A stretch of 64,000 nucleotides of DNA from CBFHSD01 sp965658375. GTDB lineage: Bacteria > Bacteroidota > Bacteroidia > Flavobacteriales_G > Salibacteraceae. Below the pieces are notes generated by a model that saw only the letters and a program-made list of their open reading frames with translations, was not told the origin of the DNA and made no database searches. Both the position numbers and the translations under genes were made by a program. The first letter of the stretch is position 1, and each line of letters begins with the position of its first letter. Shown here in pieces: positions 43,514-51,414 of the stretch. Location: assembly GCA_965658375.1 (NCBI GenBank), contig CBFHSD010000004.1, positions 1 through 64,000 of the forward strand. The letters are read 5' to 3'.

Positions 43514-43683
43514 CGTGTGTCAGTTCTTGGTCAAAGAAAGCACTATTCCGCGAATGTGTTAAGGGCTTCAGCATAATCTCACTTTTTTCTCGCATCTAAA
43601 GTTTGCCTTTTTGGGGGATAGCATTGGCTTATGTGGTTAGTGGATGGGCAGGGAATGTAGGATGTTTGTATACGAAAACAAAG

Positions 43684-43711
43684 TAGTTTTTTTATAGCGA
43701 TTAGGTTTAGG
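43684..43711 (+). repeat. Tandem repeat copy 1 (possible small RNA 3' part)
   Basis: TAGTTTTTTT followed by ATAGCGATTAGGTTTAGG (43694-43711). The 18-base core is identical in copy 2 at 43912-43929. It runs straight into the terminator at 43713-43748. Confidence 0.7.
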
Positions 43712-43712
43712 T

Positions 43713-43748
43713 ACCCTTCCCAGTCGAGAGATTCGGAAGGGTTTTTTA
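43713..43748 (+). terminator. Rho-independent terminator after repeat copy 1
   Basis: ACCCTTCC (43713-43720) pairs with GGAAGGGT (43735-43742) around a 14-base loop, followed by six T. No coding gene on the plus strand ends upstream within this gap, so it must end a non-coding transcript. Confidence 0.85.
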
Positions 43749-43902
43749 TGCCTGGCTTTTGTTCGCGACAAATAGCTGTATTTAACGTCTTTTAAGACAC
43801 AGTGTTAATCATCGTTACAAAGCGAAAAGTTTACAATAAAACATGCGTTAATGCTGTTATATATAAAGCGATGTGATCATTCTAGATCACTGAAAAGCGG
43901 AA

Positions 43903-43929
43903 TAGTTTTTCATAGCGATTAGGTTTAGG
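43903..43929 (+). repeat. Tandem repeat copy 2 (possible small RNA 3' part)
   Basis: TAGTTTTTC followed by the same 18-base core ATAGCGATTAGGTTTAGG (43912-43929), 218 bases after copy 1 and again running straight into a terminator. Confidence 0.7.
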
Positions 43930-43932
43930 GTT

Positions 43933-43970
43933 AGCCTCTCTTGGTGCAAATACCAAGAGGGGCTTTTTTA
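43933..43970 (+). terminator. Rho-independent terminator after repeat copy 2
   Basis: AGCCTCTCTTGGT (43933-43945) pairs with ACCAAGAGGGGCT (43952-43964, one G-T pair) around a 6-base loop, followed by T6. Its sequence is unrelated to terminator 1 although the preceding repeat is identical. It ends 28 bases before the helicase ATG. Confidence 0.88.
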
Positions 43971-43998
43971 TTTGAGAATATTCACGTTCTTTGAATCC

Positions 43999-46260
43999 AT
44001 GGAATTCAATCAGCTGCTAGAAAAAGCCCATCATTTTGTTGAGCGCACCAACCAAAACATCTTCTTAACCGGTAAAGCAGGTACAGGTAAAACTACCTTT
44101 CTAAGAAACCTGTGCGAACGCACTTATAAGCGTTTTGTAGTGGTGGCTCCCACCGGTATTGCTGCCTTGAATGCTGGCGGTGTTACTGTGCATTCTCAAT
44201 TTTTAATGCCCTTGGGTTTGTTTGTTCCTAGCCGCGAACCTGCAGGAACCTTCCAAAGCACTTTTCCCATTTTTACGAACCATTCATTGCTCACAAGACA
44301 CCCTCTAAATGCCGCACGAAAAAAGGTGTTGCGAGAGATTGACCTTTTGATCATAGATGAGGTGAGCATGCTCCGCGCAGATGTGTTGGATGCCATTGAC
44401 TTTAGATTGAAACATGCCAAACGCAATTTTAAACAGCCTTTTGGTGGAGTGCAGCTGCTTATGATAGGCGATTTGTTTCAGTTGCCACCCATTGTTAAAG
44501 ACCAAGAGCGCCAAGTGATGCGTCAATTTTATGAAAGTCCGTTTTTCTTTCATTCGCAAGCCTTGAGAGAAGGCGGATTTGTACACATTGAGCTAGAGAA
44601 GATTTACCGTCAGTCAGATGCTGTATTTATTAATTTACTCAATAACTTGAGAAACAATACCGTAACAGCGCAAGACATTGCCACTCTTAATGCACACTAC
44701 AAAATTGAAGAAGAACGCAACAAGTTAGATGGTGTGGTTACTCTTACTACCCACAACTACAAGGCAGACACCATCAACAAAAAGCATTTGGATGAATTGC
44801 CTGGCAAAGCCAAAGTGTATCAAGCAGAAGTGCACGAAGAGTTTCCAGAAAGCATGTATCCCTTAGAAGAGCGCATCTCACTTAAGGTGGGAACCCAAGT
44901 CATGTTCATCAAAAACGATCCAGAGGGAGCCTACTTCAATGGCAAATTAGCCAAGGTTGTAGAGATTACCAAAGGCGATGTTTTTGTGCAGATGCAAGGA
45001 GAGGAAGAAACCTACAAACTGAAGCAAGAACGCTGGGAAAACAAGCGCTATGTGATTGATGATAAAAGCAAAGAGTTAGAAGAAGAAACCATTGGAACCT
45101 TTATTCAATACCCCATTCGTTTGGCTTGGGCTATCACGGTGCATAAAAGTCAAGGGCTCACTTTTGAGAAAGCCATTATTGATGTGGGGCAAGCCTTTGC
45201 TTCTGGTCAAGTATATGTAGCGCTTTCGCGTTTAAAATCTTTAGAGGGTTTGACTTTGGGAACCAAAGTAGATCCGCGGGTCATTTCAAACAACCAAGAA
45301 GTAGTTGATTTTACAGCTGCCAAACCGAGTCAAGAACAACTGGATGAGCGTTTAACAATAAGCGAGAACCTCTACGTTTACCAACTTTTGATGGATACCT
45401 TCAATTTTGACAAGCTCAAACTGCAGGTACAAGAAATTCAGAAAAATCATAGCAGTAAAACAGAGTTTGAAGATGAGCAGATGCGTGCTGCATTGCCTAG
45501 TATTTTAAGGTTGATTGAAAATGAAGAGGAGACCACTTCCAGATTTAGAAATCAACTCCATAAATTATTGGTAGATAATAAACGCGAGGTCTTGCAAGAA
45601 CGCATTGAAAAAGGCGCCATGTATTACCGCAAAAAGCTCTTTGATATTGTGCGCTTGACGCTCTTCCACATGGAGCAAGTGCAGTTTTATTCGAAGACAA
45701 AAGCTTACGTGAATGCCCTGCAAGAGTTTGATCAGTTATTGAACAAACAACTCGAGCGCATTGTCTCTGCCAATGGCATTGTGCTTTCTGTTTTGCAAAA
45801 GAAAGAAGTCACTGATTTGAACCAACAACTAGCTACTTTGCTTAAAGAACGTGATCAAATGTTGAGCGAAGTAATTCGTATAACCGAAGAATTGGCTCCA
45901 AAATCGAAGAGAAAAACAGGTAAAAAACGCAAGAAGTCTAGTGGTCCTCAAGAAGTGGGTGCCACTTATCAAGAAACACTCAAGTTGGCACAAGAAGGCC
46001 TCAAGGTTGATGAGATAGCCAAGAAACGCGACATGGCTAAAAGCACCATTGAAGGGCACTTCTCTAAACTCATTAAACAAGGAGATTTAGACATTCACAA
46101 CATCATGTCTGCTGATACAGTGGATGCTGTTGTAACGATTATGAAAGACAAAAAGCCCAATGGTTTGGGTGAGTTGATGAAGCTGACGAAGAACAACTAC
46201 GATTACTCCACTTTACGCATGATTCAAGCCCATTTGTACGCGAAAGAAAAAGAAGATTAA
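43999..46260 (+). CDS. Pif1/RecD-like DNA helicase with C-terminal helix-turn-helix
   Basis: A 753-residue superfamily 1 helicase. Walker A GKAGTGKT is at residues 25-32, followed by the VVAPTGIAALNAGGVTVHS block, Walker B LLIIDEVSMLRAD, GDLFQLPP, and in the second RecA domain AWAITVHKSQGLTFEKA and YVALSRLKSLEGL, as in the Pif1 family. Residues 450-640 are helical and probably HRDC-like. The end (TYQETLKLAQEGLKVDEIAKKRDM ... STIEGHFSKLIKQG) is a helix-turn-helix domain also found at the C-terminus of RecQ proteins. It is used in DNA replication or repair. ATG 43999 is preferred; earlier TTG starts lie in the terminator. Its TAA overlaps the convergent SulP stop. Confidence 0.88.
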   Translation: MEFNQLLEKAHHFVERTNQNIFLTGKAGTGKTTFLRNLCERTYKRFVVVAPTGIAALNAGGVTVHSQFLMPLGLFVPSREPAGTFQSTFPIFTNHSLLTRHPLNAARKKVLREIDLLIIDEVSMLRADVLDAIDFRLKHAKRNFKQPFGGVQLLMIGDLFQLPPIVKDQERQVMRQFYESPFFFHSQALREGGFVHIELEKIYRQSDAVFINLLNNLRNNTVTAQDIATLNAHYKIEEERNKLDGVVTLTTHNYKADTINKKHLDELPGKAKVYQAEVHEEFPESMYPLEERISLKVGTQVMFIKNDPEGAYFNGKLAKVVEITKGDVFVQMQGEEETYKLKQERWENKRYVIDDKSKELEEETIGTFIQYPIRLAWAITVHKSQGLTFEKAIIDVGQAFASGQVYVALSRLKSLEGLTLGTKVDPRVISNNQEVVDFTAAKPSQEQLDERLTISENLYVYQLLMDTFNFDKLKLQVQEIQKNHSSKTEFEDEQMRAALPSILRLIENEEETTSRFRNQLHKLLVDNKREVLQERIEKGAMYYRKKLFDIVRLTLFHMEQVQFYSKTKAYVNALQEFDQLLNKQLERIVSANGIVLSVLQKKEVTDLNQQLATLLKERDQMLSEVIRITEELAPKSKRKTGKKRKKSSGPQEVGATYQETLKLAQEGLKVDEIAKKRDMAKSTIEGHFSKLIKQGDLDIHNIMSADTVDAVVTIMKDKKPNGLGELMKLTKNNYDYSTLRMIQAHLYAKEKED

Positions 46261-47870
46261 ACCTCTTTGTCAATCAAGTCAGTGACTACGTGGTAACGCG
46301 GATCATCAATGGCAGATTGAATAACAGCATCGAATTTCGCGTTGTTTTTCAAAAGCAGCATCTGACATTCTGGACTCAAGTGGGTGAGGGTTACTTTTTT
46401 GCCCAAATCTTCGTATTTGTTCACGATATTTCGCAAGGCTTCGATTCCAGAGTGGTCTCCCACACGCGACTCAATAAAGTCAATTTCAATTTGATCTGGA
46501 TCTTCTTTGGCATCAAATTTAGCATTGAAAGATTGCACTGATCCAAAGAAAAGTGGTCCCCAAATTTCATACACTTTGGTGCCATCTTCTTTCATGCGCT
46601 TGCGTGCACGAATCATTGTGGCGTTCTTCCAAGCAAAGACTAATGCAGACATAATTACCCCTGCAATAACTGCGACTGCCAAATCTTTCCAAACAGTAAT
46701 GGCAGAAACGGCAATAAGAACAATGGCATCAGACAAAGGAATTTTGTTGAGTATGCGAAAACTACTCCACGCAAAGGTTCCAATCACAACCATAAACATC
46801 ACCCCAACCAAAGCGGCAATAGGTATTTGCTCAATCAAAGGGGCTCCAAACAAGATGAAGATCAATAGGGCCACAGCGGCCACAAAACCAGACAATCTTC
46901 CTCTACCTCCAGAATTCACATTGATGATGGATTGACCAATCATGGCGCAACCGCCCATTCCGCCAAATAGGCCATTGATGAAATTGGCACCACCTTGAGC
47001 CACACATTCTCTGTTTCCAGAGCCACGTGTTTCTGTCAAGTCATCAATCAAATTTAAGGTCATGAGTGATTCAATCAGCCCTACAGCAGCCAATAGCAAT
47101 GCTGTTACTAAGATTTGGTCCCAATGGCCGTTCATGGTGTCTAATGCCATGAAGATTTCCAAATTGAGCTTTGGGAGTTCGCCTTGTAATCCAGAACCAC
47201 CGCTATCTTTAATGAAAGAACCAACCGTGCTCACATCCAAACCACCAAAAATGGTAATGGCTGCCACAACAATAATTCCTGTTAATGCCGCGGGTACTTT
47301 GTTCGTGAGTTTTGGCAAGAAGTACATAATAGCCATGGTAAGGCCTACTAAGCCAAGCATGATAGCTAAATCTGTACCTGCTAACCAAGCTTCAATGCCG
47401 TTAGAGTTGGTTTTGAATAATTCCAATTGAGACATGAAGATTACAATGGCCAATCCGTTCACAAAGCCCATCATTACAGGATGTGGAATCAGACGTACGA
47501 ATTTACCCAAACGTAAAACGCCTGCGCTTATTTGTATTACGCCCACAATGAGTAGCGTAATAAAAAGCCATTGTAAACCAAGGTTTTCTACTGGAGTGTC
47601 TAATGATGCGCCTACATGGTTTCCAGTTTGAATAAGGCTTACCATCACAACAGCCATTGCTCCGGTTGCTCCTGATATCATTCCTGGGCGACCACCAAAG
47701 ATAGAAGTGATTAAGCCCATCATAAATGCACCGTAGAGCCCAACCATTGGGTCAATACCTGCTACAAAGGCAAATGCAACCGCTTCTGGCACCAATGCCA
47801 AGGCAACGGTTAATCCGCTGAGTATGTCGTTTTTAGGGTTGGTTGTAAAGTTATGTATCAGCTGTTTCAT
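46257..47870 (-). CDS. SulP family anion transporter with STAS domain
   Basis: A 537-residue membrane protein of the SLC26/SulP family, which moves sulfate, bicarbonate or other anions. The N-terminal signature LSGLTVALALVPEAVAFAFVAG is followed by GLYGAFMMGLITSIFGG, GATGAMAVV and MGFVNGLAIVIF. About 12-14 helices run to residue 410, and the C-terminal STAS domain starts with YEIWGPLFFGSVQSF. BicA bicarbonate transporters belong to the same family, so bicarbonate is possible but not shown. Single gene; its stop shares TTAA with the helicase stop. Confidence 0.9.
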   Translation of the reverse strand: MKQLIHNFTTNPKNDILSGLTVALALVPEAVAFAFVAGIDPMVGLYGAFMMGLITSIFGGRPGMISGATGAMAVVMVSLIQTGNHVGASLDTPVENLGLQWLFITLLIVGVIQISAGVLRLGKFVRLIPHPVMMGFVNGLAIVIFMSQLELFKTNSNGIEAWLAGTDLAIMLGLVGLTMAIMYFLPKLTNKVPAALTGIIVVAAITIFGGLDVSTVGSFIKDSGGSGLQGELPKLNLEIFMALDTMNGHWDQILVTALLLAAVGLIESLMTLNLIDDLTETRGSGNRECVAQGGANFINGLFGGMGGCAMIGQSIINVNSGGRGRLSGFVAAVALLIFILFGAPLIEQIPIAALVGVMFMVVIGTFAWSSFRILNKIPLSDAIVLIAVSAITVWKDLAVAVIAGVIMSALVFAWKNATMIRARKRMKEDGTKVYEIWGPLFFGSVQSFNAKFDAKEDPDQIEIDFIESRVGDHSGIEALRNIVNKYEDLGKKVTLTHLSPECQMLLLKNNAKFDAVIQSAIDDPRYHVVTDLIDKEV

Positions 47871-47977
47871 AATGTCTACGCAATCTCAAAAAGTGCGCGA
47901 AAGTACGGCCTTTTCAACAATGAGACTAAGGTTACAGAAAGGTTTTACAAAACAGTAATAGAGACTGAAAAAGGTTC

Positions 47978-48556
47978 TCAAGAAGTTCTTCCATTTAAAC
48001 GCTCCTTCATGCATTGTAAGCGTGCACGGTGCTGGCGCTGCAGAAGTATAGGGTAGAGGTTGCCAATGATGTTAATGGCGGTGATGAAGCCTACCAAGGT
48101 GTAATACTCATGAAGAAGCAGAGGCATCGAAATCATACAAATGATGACGAGGGCCCCCAGATGTCCGAATTCTGACTGCTTGGTTTGGAAACTAAAGTTT
48201 TCCAATCCATCCTTGCTCCCGTCAAAGTATTTCAAGCGCTGCTTTTTTCTTCCCAAGAATGCCAAGAGTAAAGCTCGTTGAAAGTATTTGACACCCATTT
48301 TTCTAGACCAATTTTTTAAGGTTTTAGGCTTGTGAACCTTGTAGTAAGATTGAGGGAGAAGTTTGTTAGATGGATAGGCAAAACCAACAAAGGCAAAAAC
48401 CCCGGTAATGAATAAGGTGTGCAGAAAAGCAATGAACAGAGATTGGATGGTAGAAAAATCTGTGGGTGATGAATGCGTCAAATGAAGAAGCAGCTTATAG
48501 CTTCTAAACATCAGAAAAAGACTAAAGAGGGGAAATGCGATTTTCTTTAACATCAT
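47978..48556 (-). CDS. CrtO-like membrane acyltransferase family protein
   Basis: A 192-residue membrane protein. It resembles the glycosyl-4,4'-diaponeurosporenoate acyltransferase (CrtO) family known from staphyloxanthin synthesis: YYKVHKPKTLKNWSRKMGVKYFQ, a later QTKQSEFGHLGALV with the conserved Glu and His, and the closing NLYPILLQRQHRARL pattern. Three or four membrane helices are visible. Family assignment is from these motifs only; no carotenoid genes are in the window. Its ATG overlaps the stop of the DUF1801 gene (TAATG), so they are translationally coupled. Confidence 0.6.
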   Translation of the reverse strand: MMLKKIAFPLFSLFLMFRSYKLLLHLTHSSPTDFSTIQSLFIAFLHTLFITGVFAFVGFAYPSNKLLPQSYYKVHKPKTLKNWSRKMGVKYFQRALLLAFLGRKKQRLKYFDGSKDGLENFSFQTKQSEFGHLGALVIICMISMPLLLHEYYTLVGFITAINIIGNLYPILLQRQHRARLQCMKERLNGRTS

Positions 48557-48954
48557 TACATCTTAGGTCTATTGGCATTTAAAAGTTCGTCTCTTCTAAA
48601 AAGAATCATTTGTTGAATAAGCGACTTTGGAAGAGGATTAGAGTAAGGGAGTTTTATGGTGCCTTTTCCCAATTCAAAACCTTCCAATTCATCCTTAAAG
48701 TGGCCAACAGTTTCCTCAAAAGGGTAGAAACTGATGGACTTTGACGTTGCCGAAAACATGAGTTGAAGTTGAGGTTTTACTGCGGGAACCAAGGTGTATG
48801 AAGGAACTTTGGATTGGGGTATTTCTGCTGCTTCGGCAATGGTTTCTAAAACGATTTGATGTAATTCTCTTAAAAGCGATTGCCGTTCTTCAGCTTGATT
48901 CTTGATATAGTCTTCAACGGATTTATAGCGCGGCATTCCACCTTTTTTAGCCAT
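48556..48954 (-). CDS. DUF1801 domain protein (YdhG-like)
   Basis: A 132-residue soluble protein with the DUF1801 pattern: a YKSVEDYIKNQ start, IPQSKVPSYTLVPAVKPQLQLMFSATSKSISFYP in the middle and a C-terminal LGKGTIKLPYSNPLPKSLIQQMILFR. Members are small alpha/beta proteins, some called iron chaperones, without a proven role. ATG 48954 (MAKKGGMPRYKS) is preferred over the longer frame from 49011. A TGTGTT/AACACA palindrome lies upstream at about 48982-48998. Confidence 0.75.
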   Translation of the reverse strand: MAKKGGMPRYKSVEDYIKNQAEERQSLLRELHQIVLETIAEAAEIPQSKVPSYTLVPAVKPQLQLMFSATSKSISFYPFEETVGHFKDELEGFELGKGTIKLPYSNPLPKSLIQQMILFRRDELLNANRPKM

Positions 48955-49117
48955 ATATTTTTGTGTTGTTGAGGCAATTACTGTGTTGTTAGAACACAAG
49001 CAGAATTGCACTATTCTAATTCTGTTTTTTTAGGATTATGAAAATACGTTTTTAGGTTAGATGCTTTGAAAAGCGCTATGAATAAATGTGCTAGAGCCAC
49101 TTCACATTTCGTTAGAA

Positions 49118-49483
49118 CTAAATTTTCTCTAAAGTATTTACCGTAAAATCGTTTTTGATGTTCCCAGTGTTGCGCACAGTTTTGGGTTCAAAAAGCAAGA
49201 CTTTCACCTCTTCTTCCGCAATGGGTTTGTGTGTTACTCCTTTCGGAATGATGACCATTTCTCCTGCTTTCAGTTCTAGTGTTTTGTCGTCCAATTCAAT
49301 CTTTAATTCCCCATCAATTACCAGAAACAATTCATCTTCTTTTTCATGCTTATGTGCTACAAATTCGCCTTTTAGTTTGGCTACTTTTACCAATTGATCA
49401 TTGAGTTCACCAACAATTTTAGGTGTCCAATGCGCACTGAAAGCCTCAAATTTTTCGAATAGATTGACTTTGTTTATTTCCAT
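49118..49483 (-). CDS. Cupin domain protein
   Basis: A 121-residue single-domain cupin. Motif 1 is GEFVAHKHEKEDELFLVIDGEL (His, His and Glu as metal ligands) and motif 2 is AGEMVIIPKGVTHKPIAEE (third His). Such small cupins bind a metal and may be isomerases, dioxygenases or sensors; nothing nearby tells which. ATG 49483 (MEINKVNLFEKF) is preferred over an upstream in-frame ATG at 49522. Single gene. Confidence 0.82.
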   Translation of the reverse strand: MEINKVNLFEKFEAFSAHWTPKIVGELNDQLVKVAKLKGEFVAHKHEKEDELFLVIDGELKIELDDKTLELKAGEMVIIPKGVTHKPIAEEEVKVLLFEPKTVRNTGNIKNDFTVNTLEKI

Positions 49484-49666
49484 TATGTATCTGTTCCATT
49501 TCGTGAAGGGAAATCTTGGCATTCGTGATATCCAATGATTCTCTGGAAAACTAAAAATACTTTATTATTTAGGATAAAAGAAATCACCAACGAAGAAAAG
49601 CTGCAAGCCTTTGAATGAGATTTTCAGGGATGGGTTCTTGCTTAGGTAGATGAAAGAAGCGTGAAC

Positions 49667-50335
49667 CTATTTAACATTTTGAAGTTCTGCCAAAATGGTT
49701 TGCTTTCCCGTAACTTTTTGATCTTTTTCTACCAAGATTTTGGTGCCAATTGGCAAAAAGATATCTACACGAGAACCGAATTTTATAAAACCAAATTCTT
49801 CACCCTGTACTGCTTTATCGCCTTGTTTGGCGTAGGTTACAATTCTACGGGCAAGAGCTCCAGCAATTTGTCTAAAAAGAATTTCCACACCAGAATCATG
49901 CTTTACACAAACGGTACTTCTTTCATTGTCTGTAGATGATTTGGGGTGCCAAGCTACCAAGTATTTACCAGGGTGGTATTTGAAATACGATACCAAACCA
50001 CTTATAGGAAACCACTGAATGTGCACATTTAACGGTGACATGAAAATAGATACCTGTATGCGTTTGTCTCTCAGGTATTCGGTTTCTTCGGTTTCTTCAA
50101 TCACCACAACTTTACCATCTGCCGGAGCGTAAATAAAAGTGGGGTGTTCAACCGAGTGCCTTGTTGGTTTTCTAAAGAACTGTAGGGCAATAACTACAAA
50201 GAATATTCCGAGCAGTTGAAGCAGAATTTCTAACCAATTCAATGAGTCATTGAGTAGGCTTCCTGCGTAGAACAAAAGAAAAGAAAGGATTATTGCGATG
50301 AAAATGGTGGCTTTACCTTCTTTGTGTAGGGTCAT
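49667..50335 (-). CDS. psd: Phosphatidylserine decarboxylase family protein
   Basis: The enzyme decarboxylates phosphatidylserine to phosphatidylethanolamine. The 222-residue proenzyme is the short (archaeal/Bacteroidota-type) form: two N-terminal membrane helices (residues about 8-27 and 36-52), YAPADGKVVVIEE, SIFMSPLNVHIQWFP (conserved His) and the self-cleavage motif FGSR, with Gly187-Ser188 giving the pyruvoyl group on the new alpha chain. It lies 30 bases after cdsA on the same strand, so both make phospholipid head groups from one operon. Confidence 0.92.
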   Translation of the reverse strand: MTLHKEGKATIFIAIILSFLLFYAGSLLNDSLNWLEILLQLLGIFFVVIALQFFRKPTRHSVEHPTFIYAPADGKVVVIEETEETEYLRDKRIQVSIFMSPLNVHIQWFPISGLVSYFKYHPGKYLVAWHPKSSTDNERSTVCVKHDSGVEILFRQIAGALARRIVTYAKQGDKAVQGEEFGFIKFGSRVDIFLPIGTKILVEKDQKVTGKQTILAELQNVK

Positions 50336-50365
50336 ACCTGCAGATTTTGAGCAAATATGTGAATT

Positions 50366-51190
50366 CTAAATTGATTGGATGATGTGTAAATACGCTAAAG
50401 CCAAAGGTGCGGCAAAAAGAACACCATCAAAACGGTCTAAAATCCCACCATGACCAGGTAAAATGTTTCCAGAATCTTTCACACCTAAATCTCGCTTGTA
50501 CCTAGATTGAAATAAATCGCCAAGTGTTCCGCCAAGAGCTATAAGCAGTCCCAATACCATCCAATGTACTCTGCTTTGAACAGGAAAAAGGTCATACAAA
50601 AAGAAGGCAAGAATCGCGTTTAGAACTACTCCGCCAATAAATCCTTCCCATGTTTTGCCAGGAGATACACGTTCAAGAAGCTTGTTTTTCCCGATAGACC
50701 TTCCCACAAGGTAAGCCCCCGTATCATTGGTCCACATTAAAAGAAAAAAGCCCAATGGCAATTCATAACTGTAATCGCTACTGTAGCTTCCATGTAGCAT
50801 ACCTAGGCCTATTAAGCAAAGGAAAGGAAAGGTGCTATATAATGTCGCGAACACTTCTATGGCCGCACGCTCCGCACTGTGCGCGGTAGTGCGGTACACT
50901 TCTTTGGCTACCAGAAACAAATAAGTAAAAACAGGAATGTAGCTAAGTCCTTGATGAAAAGTAGCATCCAAAAGGGGCAGAGCAGCAAGAAACAAAGCCA
51001 AGACATGCACCATGCCTGCCCATGGCTTTACACTTATGCGCTCTTTAAAGAGAAGAATAAACTCTCGCGTACCTAGAAGAGAAACAAGTAAAAGCAGCCC
51101 ATAGCTCGTCCAAAAACCGCTAACAATGGCGGCAATAACTACAGCTACAAATGCAATACCTGTAAGGCTTCTTTGCCAAAAGTTACTCAA
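50366..51190 (-). CDS. cdsA: Phosphatidate cytidylyltransferase
   Basis: CdsA makes CDP-diacylglycerol from phosphatidic acid and CTP. The 274-residue membrane protein has about eight helices and the C-terminal family signature GTLGDLFQSRYKRDLGVKDSGNILPGHGGILDRFDGVLFAAP (read as GDLFQSRYKR, KDSGNILPGHGG, LDRFDG). It overlaps the DUF2007 gene by 4 bases and precedes psd. Confidence 0.95.
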   Translation of the reverse strand: MSNFWQRSLTGIAFVAVVIAAIVSGFWTSYGLLLLVSLLGTREFILLFKERISVKPWAGMVHVLALFLAALPLLDATFHQGLSYIPVFTYLFLVAKEVYRTTAHSAERAAIEVFATLYSTFPFLCLIGLGMLHGSYSSDYSYELPLGFFLLMWTNDTGAYLVGRSIGKNKLLERVSPGKTWEGFIGGVVLNAILAFFLYDLFPVQSRVHWMVLGLLIALGGTLGDLFQSRYKRDLGVKDSGNILPGHGGILDRFDGVLFAAPLALAYLHIIQSI

Positions 51191-51414
51191 GACTTCTCTC
51201 TAGAATTGATGTATTCCAACGCTTTCTCTTTGTCTTCTTCGCGCACAAAAAGTTGGGCGCTATTATCAACGTTAGTCGCATTAAAAGAAGTGTAGACAGA
51301 ATCTTGTTGGTTTTTGATAACAGAAATAATTCCAAATTCTGATTCTAAATGTGCCTTGATCAATTCAACATCAAAGGTATCTGCTGAATTGAAAATATTT
51401 ACCCAATTATCCAT
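51187..51414 (-). CDS. DUF2007-like small protein between ftsH and cdsA
   Basis: A 75-residue soluble protein. It matches the DUF2007 (putative signal-transducing) pattern: WVNIFNSADTFDVELIKAHLES at the start and a C-terminal VREEDKEKALEYIN. These small ferredoxin-like proteins have no proven role. It overlaps ftsH by 8 bases and cdsA by 4, so it is embedded in the rsfS-ftsH-cdsA-psd operon. In many relatives other small genes occupy this slot. Confidence 0.78.
   Translation of the reverse strand: MDNWVNIFNSADTFDVELIKAHLESEFGIISVIKNQQDSVYTSFNATNVDNSAQLFVREEDKEKALEYINSREKS

Larger units (their letters stand above)
43514..43998. other. Gene-free stretch with tandem terminator-linked repeats
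   Basis: 485 bases without a coding frame of any length worth reporting. It contains two copies of an 18-base element, each directly followed by a rho-independent terminator pointing right (entries below). A GTGATC/GATCAC hairpin lies at 43873-43890 before the second copy, and a weaker TGTTT/AAACA hairpin at 43663-43680 before the first. The segment looks like two small transcribed units in tandem, or a double leader ahead of the helicase gene at 43999. Confidence 0.6.

Noticed and set aside
43514..43998. tRNA, small peptide gene or CRISPR repeat in the gene-free stretch
   Set aside because: No cloverleaf, no frame longer than about ten codons with an ATG, and only two copies of the repeat with a long non-uniform spacer.
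46290..47631. Long open frames on the plus strand opposite the SulP gene
   Set aside because: They show the composition of antisense to membrane-protein codons, with no start signal or family resemblance.
48982..48998. TGTGTT/AACACA palindrome upstream of the DUF1801 gene
   Set aside because: It could be an operator, but it is short, unique and has no regulator gene nearby, so it is not listed as a feature.
49001..49032. Plus-strand terminator-like hairpin CAGAATT/AATTCTG followed by seven T
   Set aside because: No plus-strand gene lies upstream; both neighbouring genes are on the minus strand. The 7-bp AT-rich stem with a 10-base loop may be chance.
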